Source of the DNA: Mycolicibacterium sphagni
GTDB lineage: Bacteria > Actinomycetota > Actinomycetes > Mycobacteriales > Mycobacteriaceae
Assembly: GCF_013337765.1 (NCBI RefSeq)
Contig: NZ_VBSB01000035.1
Span: 62,001-126,000 of the forward strand
Reading direction: 5' to 3'
DNA: 64,000 bases
Shown: piece after piece, positions 1 through 8,780 of the stretch
Layout of the letters: each line of letters starts with the position of its first letter
Position numbering within the stretch: position 1 is the stretch's first letter
The notes under the pieces: model-generated
What the model saw: the letters and a program-made list of their open reading frames with translations, nothing else
Database searches by the model: none
Told to the model about the DNA's origin: nothing
Made by a program: the position numbers and the translations under genes

Positions 1-1
1 G

Positions 2-154
2 GCGTCGTTCCTCGCGCCGTGGCTGTTCTTCGTGTTCGTGGACGCCTTCCACGCCGACCGCGCCGGCCTTGGTGGGCTGTGTCTCGTGCTGGCCGTGGGG
101 CTGCTGGGCATGCTTCTGGTCAAGGTGCCCAACGACGGTCGCTCACGTCGTTAA
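2..154 (+). CDS. C-terminal end of a membrane protein (partial), possibly an MFS transporter
   Basis: Only the last 50 codons lie in the window, and the start is off the left edge. The visible part holds two hydrophobic stretches (one around FLAPWLFFVFV, one around LVLAVGLLGMLLV) and a short basic tail ending at TAA 152-154. That is what the last transmembrane helices of a polytopic transporter look like. The MFS assignment is a guess from this shape. Its stop codon overlaps the stop of the convergent MmpS-like gene within a shared TTAA (151-154), so there is no room for a terminator between them. Confidence 0.55.
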   Translation, partial: ASFLAPWLFFVFVDAFHADRAGLGGLCLVLAVGLLGMLLVKVPNDGRSRR

Positions 155-882
155 CCGGCTCCGGTGCAGATCGTCAGGCCGCGGCCGGTGCGTTCCCGCA
201 CCTGAGCGCCGTTTACCGAAACATTGCAGGTCACGTCGCGTCCGACGTTGACAACGGCGACGCTGGCCGACGCCCGCGCCGGCGCGGGCAGGCTGACTTC
301 CTTGCTCCAGGGCAGCATCACGTTGAACTCGGTCTGCATGATCCCGCCGGTGTCGACATAGGTGATGTTGATCGCCCGGCCGTCACCGGTGACGTTGTAG
401 ACGACGGTGTCGGTTCCGGTCGGGCTGGTGGTGCCGCCGGGGATCGTCGGCGTGCCAGGTGAGCCAGTGGTCGTCGGCAGCGCGGGCAGCGTCGTCGTCG
501 GGATCGACGTGCTGGCCCGCGGCGGTGTGGACGATGTCTCAGACAGCGGCGGCAAGGGCGCCACCACCGTCGTCTCCCGAGCCGAGCTGGACACGATCAC
601 CAAAGCGATCACCAAACCGACCACGAGGAGCACCGCGACGCCCGCGGCAATCCACAACCACTTCGGTGATTTGGGAGGGCCTGGTGGCGGCTGGGGCGGC
701 TCGCCGGGCGGATAACCGCCACCCGGGTGCCAGTACGACGGCAGCTGCTCGGTGGGCTGGGCCGGCTGCGTGCCGTAACCCTGTCCGTAATACTGACCGG
801 CGTAAGCGGGGTCTGTATGCGGCGGATAAGCGCCTCCGGCCTGCGTCGGATCAGACCACCCCGGTTGACGCGGATCGTTCAT
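151..882 (-). CDS. mmpS3: MmpS-like membrane protein with proline-rich N-terminus
   Basis: About 243 residues. The first 75 are rich in Pro, Gly, Tyr and Gln. One transmembrane helix follows (WLWIAAGVAVLLVVGLVIALV), then a Ser/Thr/Pro linker and a C-terminal beta-rich domain of about 85 residues. That domain resembles the extracytoplasmic MmpS domain, with a single CNV...TIC cysteine pair that could form a disulfide. MmpS proteins are accessory partners of MmpL lipid exporters, and the proline-rich long form matches MmpS3 of M. tuberculosis, which also stands apart from an mmpL gene. No mmpL is visible here. ATG at 882 is preferred over GTG at 888 because GAGG sits five bases upstream of it. 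The mmpS3 symbol is a family-level assignment. Confidence 0.7.
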   Translation of the reverse strand: MNDPRQPGWSDPTQAGGAYPPHTDPAYAGQYYGQGYGTQPAQPTEQLPSYWHPGGGYPPGEPPQPPPGPPKSPKWLWIAAGVAVLLVVGLVIALVIVSSSARETTVVAPLPPLSETSSTPPRASTSIPTTTLPALPTTTGSPGTPTIPGGTTSPTGTDTVVYNVTGDGRAINITYVDTGGIMQTEFNVMLPWSKEVSLPAPARASASVAVVNVGRDVTCNVSVNGAQVRERTGRGLTICTGAG

Positions 883-1021
883 ACCCACCTCATGGTTGCC
901 CAGGCTACCTGCGCGCGGCAGCCCCCGTCCGGTCCCTGTTAGCTCTGGATGTGTTTACCACCGGGGAGCGCCGTGGAACGTATTACCGAGGTAACTCTTA
1001 GTCAGAACAAAGGGTGGTGGA

Positions 1022-2896
1022 GTGGAACAGGACGTCCGCGCGACCTACGGCGCGTCGCTGTCGCCTGACGCGACGGCCTTCGCCCACATCGTCGACGATG
1101 GCGGATATCCGCGTGCCGTCCAACGGTTCCTGCGAGGCTGGCGGGCCAGTTCGTCACGTGATGTCGAACTGCCGGTGCAGGGGCCGGTGACCAGGGTCAT
1201 CCACTCCGCCGACGGCCACTGGCTGGCCTGCCAGGTCGCCCCCGACGGCAGCACAAGAAGCCAGATCTGGGTGGTCACCACCGACCCCGACGACCGGATG
1301 GCCCGCCGTATCGACGGGATGGGCGAGGATGGGATGGCCGGCACCGCCGAGCTGATCGCCTGGGACGGCACCAGGGTCTGCGCGATCCTCACCGGTGAGG
1401 ATGGCGTCGGCCAGTCCTGTCTGATCGACCCGGCCGACGGCACCGTCACCGTATTGGATCGCCGCTCCGGCGGCAGGCTCGTCGACGCCTGGGCCGGCTC
1501 GGCTCTGATCCGGGTCGGCCCCCGCGGGTATCGCGAGCTGATCATGCAGACGGGTCTGACCGAAATCGCCTTGCTGCCTTCAGATCCCGGCTCCAACACC
1601 GATATGGGCGTGATCCTCGACGACCACCATCCTCGGCGACTGCGGTCGGGGCCGGACGGCGAGGACACCACGCTGTATCACCCGGCGTACACCTACGGCC
1701 CGGACTTCGCCGACGGTTATGTGCGCGCGCTGATCCGCAGCGATAACGGTGCGACACATAGCCGTTTGCTCGAAGTGACCGTCACCCCCGACGGGGTCGC
1801 CTATCACGTGGCTGCCGAGCGTCCCGGCTACGACCTCGACGAGTTCGTGGTCAGCGACGACCTGTCGACCGTCGCGCTGTTGTGGAACATCAACGGCTGC
1901 AGTGAGTTACAGATACTCGAGTATGCCGACAACACACTCACCGAACCCATCACGCTGCCCAACCTGGTCGCCGGTGAACTGTCCATCAGCGCAGGGGGAT
2001 CGATGGTCGCCCTGACCGTGCAGGGCGCCGACCTGCCCCGCACCGTCGAACTCGTCGACCCTCGATCCCGGGAGTGGGAACGCATCGACCGCAAACCCAG
2101 TGTCGGTCCGGTCTCGGCGCGCCCCAGATTGCACACGGTGACTGCGCGCGATGGCCGTTCGCTGTTCGGCTGGCTTTATTGCCCGCCACCAGGCGTCAAG
2201 CAGGCCGGCACGATGATCTACCTGCACGGGGGCCCGGAGGGCCAGGCTCGTCCCTCGCACAGTGAGATTTTCCCGGGGTTGCTCGACGAGGGGATCGCGG
2301 TGTTCACCCCGAACGTGCGCGGGTCGGGCGGTCAGGGCCGCGAATTCGTGCACGCCGACGACAAGGACAAGCGGTTCGCCGCCATCGACGACGTGGCCGA
2401 CTGCGCCCGCTATCTCGCCGCCCGCGGTCTGGCTGATCCGGCCCGGATCGCCTGTGCGGGTTGGTCTTACGGTGGCTACCTGACGATGGCGGCGTTGACG
2501 TTCCACCCCGACCTGTTCGTGGCGGGCGTCAGCATCTGCGGGATGAGCGATCTTGTCACGTTCTACCGCAACACCGAGCCGTGGATCGCGGCGGCTTCCT
2601 ATCCCGAATACGGCCATCCGATCGCCGATCGTGAGCTTCTGGAAGCACTATCACCACTGCAGCGGGTGGACGCGCTGGTGGCGCCGCTGTTGGTGGTGCA
2701 CGGCGGTACCGACACCAACGTTCCGGTCAGCGAATCCGAGCAAATCGTCGAGGCATTGCGTTCGCGCGGCCGCAATGTGCGCTATCTGCTCTTCGATGAC
2801 GACGGGCACGAAATCGTCAAGCGCGAGAACCACGCCGCACTGGCCCGTGCGGTGGCTGATTGGCTGGCTGCGGCCTTTGACAGGCGCGATGTTTAG
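1022..2896 (+). CDS. S9-family serine peptidase (prolyl oligopeptidase / acylaminoacyl-peptidase type)
   Basis: The 624-residue protein has the two-part layout of S9 peptidases: an N-terminal beta-propeller of roughly 370 residues that gates access, then an alpha/beta-hydrolase domain. The nucleophile motif GWSYGGY puts the catalytic Ser at about 482, Asp at about 564 (GGTDTNVP) and His at about 596 (DDDGHEI). An oxyanion-hole element is visible at LHGGPEG. Such enzymes cleave short peptides or remove acylated N-terminal residues. No signal peptide is seen, so it is probably cytosolic. GTG 1022 was chosen as start; a purine-rich GGTGGTGG precedes it. It is not obviously co-transcribed with the genes on either side, and the substrate cannot be told from sequence. 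Confidence 0.85.
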   Translation: MEQDVRATYGASLSPDATAFAHIVDDGGYPRAVQRFLRGWRASSSRDVELPVQGPVTRVIHSADGHWLACQVAPDGSTRSQIWVVTTDPDDRMARRIDGMGEDGMAGTAELIAWDGTRVCAILTGEDGVGQSCLIDPADGTVTVLDRRSGGRLVDAWAGSALIRVGPRGYRELIMQTGLTEIALLPSDPGSNTDMGVILDDHHPRRLRSGPDGEDTTLYHPAYTYGPDFADGYVRALIRSDNGATHSRLLEVTVTPDGVAYHVAAERPGYDLDEFVVSDDLSTVALLWNINGCSELQILEYADNTLTEPITLPNLVAGELSISAGGSMVALTVQGADLPRTVELVDPRSREWERIDRKPSVGPVSARPRLHTVTARDGRSLFGWLYCPPPGVKQAGTMIYLHGGPEGQARPSHSEIFPGLLDEGIAVFTPNVRGSGGQGREFVHADDKDKRFAAIDDVADCARYLAARGLADPARIACAGWSYGGYLTMAALTFHPDLFVAGVSICGMSDLVTFYRNTEPWIAAASYPEYGHPIADRELLEALSPLQRVDALVAPLLVVHGGTDTNVPVSESEQIVEALRSRGRNVRYLLFDDDGHEIVKRENHAALARAVADWLAAAFDRRDV

Positions 2897-2957
2897 GAAA
2901 CTGTCGGCCGGGTAAAACCTTGTGCGCCAACTGCTACGGACGTTCAAGGAGGGCACC

Positions 2958-3167
2958 ATGCGCGGGCGAGGAATCCTAGGCGCGATTGTGATCATATGGC
3001 TGCTGATTGGAGTCTTCGCTACCTGGCAGCGCGGTTACTTCTCCAACAGCGAAGCCAACTGTGCTAACGCGGGGTCTATCGCCCTGACGGTGGTGGCGGG
3101 GCCGCTCAACTACGCGGGAGTCAATCCCACCGTTGCGAGCTGCAACCTGCCGAAGCCCAGCCAGTAG
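2958..3167 (+). CDS. Small single-pass membrane protein of unknown function
   Basis: A 69-residue protein. I place the start at ATG 2958 because a strong AAGGAGG ribosome site lies at 2946-2952; an in-frame GTG at 2922 has no such site. An N-terminal hydrophobic helix (ILGAIVIIWLLIGVFATW) follows a short basic head. The remainder, with two Cys residues (NCANAG and ASCNLP), would lie outside the membrane and could be disulfide-linked. Similar tiny proteins recur in mycobacterial genomes, but I do not know a function. It precedes another small membrane protein in the same direction with a 40-base gap. Confidence 0.6.
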   Translation: MRGRGILGAIVIIWLLIGVFATWQRGYFSNSEANCANAGSIALTVVAGPLNYAGVNPTVASCNLPKPSQ

Positions 3168-3207
3168 TAGTGAAAAGTGTTCAGTAAGTGACTATCTGGA
3201 GGAAGCA

Positions 3208-3363
3208 ATGATCGTTCTCGGAGCAATCCTGCTCATCCTTGGGTTCGTTCTGAATATTCAGATTCTGTGGACCATCGGCGTCATCTTGCTCGTCGTCGGA
3301 GCGGTCCTGTGGCTGCTCGGCAGCGTCGGACGACCGGTGGGCGGCAGACGAAACTGGTATTAA
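3208..3363 (+). CDS. Tiny two-helix membrane protein (DUF6131-like)
   Basis: A 51-residue hydrophobic protein beginning at ATG 3208, preceded by GGAGGA at 3198-3203. The sequence is nearly all membrane helix with a short break around NIQILWTIG, then ends in a basic, Gly/Arg-rich tail (GRPVGGRRNWY). This pattern matches a family of very small mycobacterial proteins of unknown function. A longer reading frame upstream (from 3133) overlaps the preceding gene and lacks a ribosome site, so it was rejected. Its stop overlaps the end of the convergent TetR gene by four bases. Confidence 0.7.
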   Translation: MIVLGAILLILGFVLNIQILWTIGVILLVVGAVLWLLGSVGRPVGGRRNWY

Positions 3364-3998
3364 CCGACGCCATCGCGGGCATGATGGTCGGCCGACGACA
3401 ACGCCGCCATCGTCATAGCCCGTAAGACATCGCGTGAACGCCCCTGGTCGGCCTTGGTCGCCAGGGGCTTCATGCTGTGTGGGGTCGAGTTGAGCAGACC
3501 GAACACCGCGTGCGCCATCAGTCGGGCGTCGGCCTCATCGAGGTCGGGATGCACTTCGCGCTGTACCCCCACCCAGATCTCGACGTAGCTGCGCTGTGCG
3601 CGCCGGACCTGACGTTGTGCCGAGACCGGCAGGTGTGCGAGATCGCGGTCCTGGATGCGGATGAGATCCGACTCGCCAAGGGCGAAGTCGAGGTGAAACT
3701 CGATCAGGCCCGTCAGCGCCGCGGCAGGCTCATCGGCCTCGGCGACGACCGCGCGGGCGCCGGCCAGCAATCGGGTACTGATGCCGACCAGGAGTTCGAC
3801 AAGGAGCGCTTCCTTGTTGGGGAAGTGCCGATAGATCGCCGGGCCGCTGACCCCGGCTGCGGCGCCGATGTCCTCGAGCCGGACCGTCTGGAAGCCCTTA
3901 TCGGCCATCAGCCGCTCCGCGGCCGCCAGCAGGGCAGATCGGCGATCCGACTTCTGCCTGCTTCGGCGAGTGGGAGTGTCGATGGGGCCCTCCAGCAT
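3360..3998 (-). CDS. bkaR: TetR-family repressor of branched-chain amino-acid catabolism (BkaR-like)
   Basis: The 212-residue protein has an N-terminal TetR helix-turn-helix at about residues 20-65 (LEDIGAAAGVSGPAIYRHF is the recognition part) and an alpha-helical ligand domain. It is transcribed away from accD1 with a 78-bp gap that holds two matching inverted repeats (4015-4032 and 4039-4058). In M. tuberculosis the homologous position is Rv2506, described as BkaR, a repressor of the branched-chain amino-acid catabolic operon. The likely role is repression of the acc-bkd operon and of itself until a pathway CoA ester appears. The ligand is unknown from sequence. Orthology is inferred from position and family, not from an alignment. 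Confidence 0.8.
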   Translation of the reverse strand: MLEGPIDTPTRRSRQKSDRRSALLAAAERLMADKGFQTVRLEDIGAAAGVSGPAIYRHFPNKEALLVELLVGISTRLLAGARAVVAEADEPAAALTGLIEFHLDFALGESDLIRIQDRDLAHLPVSAQRQVRRAQRSYVEIWVGVQREVHPDLDEADARLMAHAVFGLLNSTPHSMKPLATKADQGRSRDVLRAMTMAALSSADHHARDGVG

Positions 3999-4014
3999 GA
4001 CCTCTGGACGTTTC

Positions 4015-4032
4015 GGTTAATCTTCACTAACC
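4015..4032. promoter_or_regulatory. Candidate TetR operator 1, GGTTA-N8-TAACC
   Basis: An 18-bp imperfect inverted repeat with core GTTA-N8-TAAC, lying between the bkaR-like gene and accD1. It shares arm sequence and spacing with a second site 25 bp away centre to centre. The size suits a TetR dimer. Binding is inferred. Confidence 0.55.
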
Positions 4033-4038
4033 TTACAC

Positions 4039-4058
4039 GAGTTAGTCGTCATTAACTC
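4039..4058. promoter_or_regulatory. Candidate TetR operator 2, GAGTTA-N8-TAACTC
   Basis: A 20-bp site with perfect 6-bp arms separated by 8 bases, ending 18 bases before the accD1 ATG. It shares the GTTA-N8-TAAC core with the site at 4015-4032. The position would let a bound repressor block accD1 transcription. The matched spacing of the two sites is the main reason to believe they are operators. Confidence 0.6.
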
Positions 4059-4076
4059 AATTCGACGGGATCGACG

Positions 4077-5627
4077 ATGACATCAGCGGCCGCCAACCGT
4101 GAGGCGCATCTGCAGCTTGTCGAGCAGCTGCGCGGCAAGCTGGCCGCGGCAGCGCTCGGCGGGCCCGAACGTGCGCGTGAGCGACACGTCGCACGCGGCA
4201 AGCTGCTGCCGCGCGACCGGGTGGACGGGCTGTTGGACCCCGGCAGTGCGCTGCTGGAGGTTGCCCCGCTGGCCGCCGACGGCATGTACGACGACGAATG
4301 TCCAGCCGCCGGGATCATCACCGGGATCGGCAGGGTCTCCGGGCGGGAGTGCATGATCGTCGCCAACGACGCGACGGTCAAAGGTGGCACCTACTACCCG
4401 GTGACGGTGAAAAAGCATCTGCGCGCCCAGGAGATTGCGCTGCAGAACCGACTGCCATGCCTCTACCTCGTCGACTCCGGCGGTGCGTTCCTGCCGCGCC
4501 AGGACGAGGTGTTCCCCGACCGCGACCACTTCGGCCGCATCTTCTACAACCAGGCCACCATGAGTGCGGCCGGCATCCCTCAGATCGCCGCCGTGCTGGG
4601 TTCCTGCACCGCGGGTGGCGCCTACGTTCCGGCGATGAGCGACGAGGCGATCATCGTGCGCAATCAGGGCACCATCTTCCTGGGCGGCCCGCCGTTGGTG
4701 AAGGCCGCCACCGGTGAGGTGGTGACCGCCGAGGAGCTCGGCGGTGGCGACCTGCATTCCAAGACCTCCGGTGTGACCGACCATCTGGCCCACGACGACC
4801 GCGACGCGCTGCGCATCGTCCGCCGCATCGTCGCCACGCTCGGCCCGCGCGAACCGAGGCCGTGGGACGTCCGGCCCGACGGCGAGGCGATCGCCGATCA
4901 GCACGAGCTGTACGACGTCGTCCCGGTCGATGCCCGGGTGCCCTATGACGTGCACGAGGTGATCACCCGCATCGTCGACGGTGGCGAATTCAGTGAATTC
5001 AAAGCCGAATACGGCACCACCCTGGTGACTGGATTCGCCCACATCCACGGTCACCCGGTCGGCATCGTCGCCAACAACGGCGTGCTGTTCGGCGAATCCG
5101 CGCTCAAGGGAGCGCATTTCATCGAACTGTGCGACAAGCGAATGGTGCCTCTGCTGTTCCTGCAGAACATCACCGGCTTCATGGTCGGCCGCGACTACGA
5201 GGCCGGCGGCATCGCCAAGCACGGCGCCAAGATGGTGACTGCGGTGGCCTGCGCCCGCGTGCCCAAGCTGACGGTCGTGATCGGCGGCTCGTACGGCGCG
5301 GGTAACTACTCGATGTGCGGGCGGGCCTATTCGCCACGGTTCCTGTGGATGTGGCCCAACGCCAGGATCTCGGTGATGGGCGGCGAGCAGGCGGCCTCGG
5401 TGCTGGCCACCGTGCGCGGGGATATGACACCTGAGGAAGAGGAGGCCTTCAAGGCGCCGATCCGCGCCCAGTACGAAGGTCAGGGCAATCCGTACTACTC
5501 GACCGCACGGCTGTGGGACGACGGCGTCATCGATCCTGCCGACACCAGAACTGTTCTGGGGCTGGCACTCTCGGTGACCGCTAACGCGCCCGTCGAGTCC
5601 GTGTCCTACGGCGTCTTCAGGATGTGA
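4077..5627 (+). CDS. accD1: Acyl-CoA carboxylase beta subunit (carboxyltransferase), 3-methylcrotonyl-CoA type
   Basis: A 516-residue carboxyltransferase with N- and C-terminal crotonase-like halves. The oxyanion-forming glycine-rich stretches are visible (SCTAGGAYVPAMSDE about residue 180, GGSYGAGNYSMCGRAYSPRF about residue 405). It transfers carboxyl from biotin to the acyl-CoA. In M. tuberculosis AccA1-AccD1 form a methylcrotonyl-CoA carboxylase, turning 3-methylcrotonyl-CoA into 3-methylglutaconyl-CoA in leucine breakdown. The next gene, accA1, starts inside its stop codon region (GTG at 5624), implying translational coupling. It is the first gene of the operon controlled by the adjacent candidate operators. 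Confidence 0.92.
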   Translation: MTSAAANREAHLQLVEQLRGKLAAAALGGPERARERHVARGKLLPRDRVDGLLDPGSALLEVAPLAADGMYDDECPAAGIITGIGRVSGRECMIVANDATVKGGTYYPVTVKKHLRAQEIALQNRLPCLYLVDSGGAFLPRQDEVFPDRDHFGRIFYNQATMSAAGIPQIAAVLGSCTAGGAYVPAMSDEAIIVRNQGTIFLGGPPLVKAATGEVVTAEELGGGDLHSKTSGVTDHLAHDDRDALRIVRRIVATLGPREPRPWDVRPDGEAIADQHELYDVVPVDARVPYDVHEVITRIVDGGEFSEFKAEYGTTLVTGFAHIHGHPVGIVANNGVLFGESALKGAHFIELCDKRMVPLLFLQNITGFMVGRDYEAGGIAKHGAKMVTAVACARVPKLTVVIGGSYGAGNYSMCGRAYSPRFLWMWPNARISVMGGEQAASVLATVRGDMTPEEEEAFKAPIRAQYEGQGNPYYSTARLWDDGVIDPADTRTVLGLALSVTANAPVESVSYGVFRM

Positions 5628-7606
5628 CGATGTTTACCAGTGTCTTGGTCGCCAACCGCGGCGAGATCGCGGTCCGGGTCATCCGCACGCTGAAGGCGAT
5701 GGGCATCCGCTCGGTTGCCGTGTACAGCGACGCCGACGCCGGGGCACGCCATGTCACCGAGGCCGACGTCGCGGTGCGCATCGGGCCTCCGCCGGCCCGG
5801 CAGAGCTACCTCGATATCGACGCCGTCGTGAATGCGGCGCTGCGCACCGGCGCACACGCCGTCCATCCCGGCTACGGATTCCTTTCGGAGAATTCCGATT
5901 TCGCCGCCGCGCTGGAACGCGCGGGACTGGCGTTCATCGGCCCGCCGTCGGGTGCGATCCGCACGATGGGTGACAAGATCGCCGCCAAGGCCGCGGTGTC
6001 AGCGTTCGGGGTTCCGGTGGTGCCGGGTATCGCCCGCCCCGGCCTGACCGACGCCGACCTCATCGAGGCCGCCGGCGATATCGGCTTCCCGATCCTGGTC
6101 AAACCGTCGGCGGGCGGCGGCGGTAAGGGTATGCGTCGTGTCGACGATGCCGCCGAACTGCCCGCCGCGCTGGCCGCGGCGCGGCGCGAATCCGGTGCGG
6201 CCTTCGGCGACGACACCCTGTTCCTCGAGCGATTCGTCTTGCGGCCCAGGCACATCGAAGTCCAGGTGCTCGCCGATACTTTCGGGACGGTCCTGCATTT
6301 CGGTGAGCGGGAGTGCAGTCTGCAGCGCCGCCACCAGAAGGTCATCGAGGAAGCGCCGTCCCCGCTGCTGGATCCCGCCACCCGCGCGCGAATCGGTGCG
6401 GCCGCCTGCGACACCGCCCGCAGCGTCGACTACGTCGGTGCGGGCACCGTCGAGTTCATCGTCTCCGCCGACCAGCCCGACGAGTTCTTCTTCATGGAGA
6501 TGAACACCCGCCTGCAGGTTGAGCACCCGGTCACCGAGATGGTCACCGGGCACGACCTCGTCGAGTGGCAGGTGCGTGTCGCGGCGGGGGAGAAGCTGCC
6601 CATCACCCAGGACGACATCACGATGGACGGTCACGCGATCGAAGCCCGGGTGTACGCCGAGGATCCCGCGGCCGGCTTCCTGCCGACCGGTGGTCCGGTG
6701 CTGGGGCTGTTGGAGCCGTCCGGTGACGGTATCCGGGTGGATTCCGGCCTGTCGCAAGGCATGACGGTCGGCAGCGACTACGACCCGATGCTCTCGAAGG
6801 TGATCGCCTACGGCCAGGACCGCGCCGCCGCATTGCGCACGCTCGATCGTGCACTCTCGCAGACCGCAGTGCTGGGCGTGGGCACCAATATCGAGTTCCT
6901 ACGCTTCCTGCTGGCCGACGAGGACGTGGTCGCGGGCCGTCTCGACACCGGCCTGATCGATCGCACCGTCTTCACGGGCGAGCCGGCAGGCGATGAGGCG
7001 TTCATCGCCGCGGCGGCCTACCGCTGGCTGCAGCGCTGGCCGGCCGGTTCGGCGGATCTGTGGGATGTGCCGTCGGGCTGGCGAATCGGCGCGCCCGCGC
7101 CGACGACCATCCGGTTGCGTAGCGGTGGGCGCACCGACCACGTCCACATCACCGGAACACCGCTCGATGCGGCTGTCCGTATCGAGGACGGTGAAAATCG
7201 TTCGCTGTCAGCCCAGTTCACCGGCGATGCGCTGGCCGTCGCCGTCGACGGCATCCGCACCACCTATACGGTGGCTGCCGACGGTCACCAGATCTGGCTG
7301 GCCGGGGCCGGCCGATCAGTCGTGCTGGACGAGGTCCGCGAAGCCCCCGTGCGCCCAGACGACGAGGTGAGCGGCGACGCCGAACTCGTCAGCCCGATGC
7401 CTGGATCGGTTGTGGCGGTTGGTGTTTCCAACGGTGACGGGGTCACTGCAGGCACTGTGGTGGTCGCCGTCGAGGCGATGAAGATGGAGCATTCGCTGAC
7501 GGCGCCGGTCGACGGGGTGGTCGAACTGCACGTTGCCGTAGGCGACCAGGTCAAAGTAGGACAGCTGTTGGCCAAGGTCACAGCCACCCAGAAAAGTGAG
7601 AAGTAG
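5624..7606 (+). CDS. accA1: Acyl-CoA carboxylase alpha subunit (biotin carboxylase + BCCP)
   Basis: A 660-residue protein. It has a biotin carboxylase N-terminal domain (residues 1-115), an ATP-grasp domain with the glycine-rich loop GGGGKGMRR near 170, a biotin-carboxylase C-terminal domain to about 445, a linker, and a C-terminal biotinyl domain with EAMKMEHS. The biotinylated Lys is about 620. It carboxylates its own biotin using ATP and bicarbonate for AccD1. Start: GTG 5624 overlaps the accD1 stop; ATG at 5630 is two codons further and equally possible. Length agrees with the roughly 650-residue mycobacterial AccA1. It is a member of the leucine-catabolic operon. Confidence 0.92.
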   Translation: MTMFTSVLVANRGEIAVRVIRTLKAMGIRSVAVYSDADAGARHVTEADVAVRIGPPPARQSYLDIDAVVNAALRTGAHAVHPGYGFLSENSDFAAALERAGLAFIGPPSGAIRTMGDKIAAKAAVSAFGVPVVPGIARPGLTDADLIEAAGDIGFPILVKPSAGGGGKGMRRVDDAAELPAALAAARRESGAAFGDDTLFLERFVLRPRHIEVQVLADTFGTVLHFGERECSLQRRHQKVIEEAPSPLLDPATRARIGAAACDTARSVDYVGAGTVEFIVSADQPDEFFFMEMNTRLQVEHPVTEMVTGHDLVEWQVRVAAGEKLPITQDDITMDGHAIEARVYAEDPAAGFLPTGGPVLGLLEPSGDGIRVDSGLSQGMTVGSDYDPMLSKVIAYGQDRAAALRTLDRALSQTAVLGVGTNIEFLRFLLADEDVVAGRLDTGLIDRTVFTGEPAGDEAFIAAAAYRWLQRWPAGSADLWDVPSGWRIGAPAPTTIRLRSGGRTDHVHITGTPLDAAVRIEDGENRSLSAQFTGDALAVAVDGIRTTYTVAADGHQIWLAGAGRSVVLDEVREAPVRPDDEVSGDAELVSPMPGSVVAVGVSNGDGVTAGTVVVAVEAMKMEHSLTAPVDGVVELHVAVGDQVKVGQLLAKVTATQKSEK

Positions 7607-7619
7607 AGAAAGTGCGACG

Positions 7620-8780
7620 ATGACCGACTTCCTGTCCACGGGAACACTTCCCGACGAATACGATCAGCTTGCCAAGACGGTCCGCGACTTCGCCCGCGCC
7701 GTCGTCGCCCCGGTGGCCGCCGAACACGATGCGCAGCACACGTTTCCCTACGAGGTCGTCGCCGGGATGGCGGAGATGGGCCTGTTCGGTCTGCCGTTCC
7801 CGGAGGAATACGGTGGCATGGGCGGCGATTACTTCGCCCTGTGCTTGGCGCTGGAGGAACTCGGCAAGATCGACCAGAGCGTGGCGATCACGCTGGAGGC
7901 CGGGGTGTCGCTGGGTGCGATGCCGGTCTACCGGTTCGGCAACGAGGCGCAGAAGCAGGAATGGCTGCCGCAGCTGACCAGCGGACAGGCCCTCGGTGCG
8001 TTCGGTCTCACCGAGGCCGGCGGCGGCACCGATGCGGGGGCCACCAAGACCACCGCGCGCCTGGACGACGGGCACTGGGTGATCAACGGCTCCAAGCAAT
8101 TCATCACCAACTCGGGCACCGATATCACCCGGCTGGTCACCGTGACGGCGGTGACCGGCGGCTCGGGCGACAACCGGGAGATCTCCTCGATCCTGGTGCC
8201 GGTGCCGACCCCCGGCTTCACCGCCGAGCCGGCCTACGACAAGGTCGGCTGGAACGCCTCGGACACCCACCCGCTGACCTTCGAGGACGTGCGGGTGCCG
8301 CAGGAGAACCTCCTCGGCGAGCGCGGCCGCGGCTACGCCAACTTCCTGCGGATCCTCGATGAGGGCCGGATTGCGATCGCCGCACTCTCGGTGGGTGCGG
8401 CGCAGGGCTGTGTCGACGAGAGCGTGAAGTACGCCGCCGAGCGCGCTGCGTTCGGTCAGCCGATCGGGAAGTACCAGGCGATCGAGTTCAAGATCGCCCG
8501 CATGGAGGCCCGCGCCCACGTGGCGCGCACCGCCTACTACGACGCCGCGGCGCTGATGCTGGCCGGTAAGCCGTTCAAGAAGGAAGCGGCGATCGCCAAG
8601 ATGATCGCCAGTGAAGCCGCCATGGACAACGCCCGTGACGCCACCCAAATCCACGGCGGCTACGGTTTCATGAACGAATACCCGGTTGCCCGGCACTACC
8701 GGGACAGCAAGATCCTCGAGATCGGGGAAGGGACAACCGAAGTGCAGTTGATGATCATCGCCCGGCAGATGGGACTGTAG
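7620..8780 (+). CDS. fadE19: Acyl-CoA dehydrogenase of the leucine-catabolic operon (FadE19-like)
   Basis: A 386-residue FAD-dependent acyl-CoA dehydrogenase. ATG 7620 gives the expected N-terminus; an in-frame GTG at 7596 overlaps the accA1 end. Visible hallmarks are FGLTEAGGGTDAGA (FAD/substrate loop), the helical C-terminal domain, and IHGGYGFMNEYPVARHYRDS. The context predicts oxidation of isovaleryl-CoA or another short branched acyl-CoA. A Glu (about 370) sits in IGEGTTEVQ, the catalytic-base position of medium- and short-chain dehydrogenases. Classical isovaleryl-CoA dehydrogenases have Gly/Ala there and use a Glu elsewhere, so substrate assignment from context alone is not secure. Confidence 0.88.
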   Translation: MTDFLSTGTLPDEYDQLAKTVRDFARAVVAPVAAEHDAQHTFPYEVVAGMAEMGLFGLPFPEEYGGMGGDYFALCLALEELGKIDQSVAITLEAGVSLGAMPVYRFGNEAQKQEWLPQLTSGQALGAFGLTEAGGGTDAGATKTTARLDDGHWVINGSKQFITNSGTDITRLVTVTAVTGGSGDNREISSILVPVPTPGFTAEPAYDKVGWNASDTHPLTFEDVRVPQENLLGERGRGYANFLRILDEGRIAIAALSVGAAQGCVDESVKYAAERAAFGQPIGKYQAIEFKIARMEARAHVARTAYYDAAALMLAGKPFKKEAAIAKMIASEAAMDNARDATQIHGGYGFMNEYPVARHYRDSKILEIGEGTTEVQLMIIARQMGL

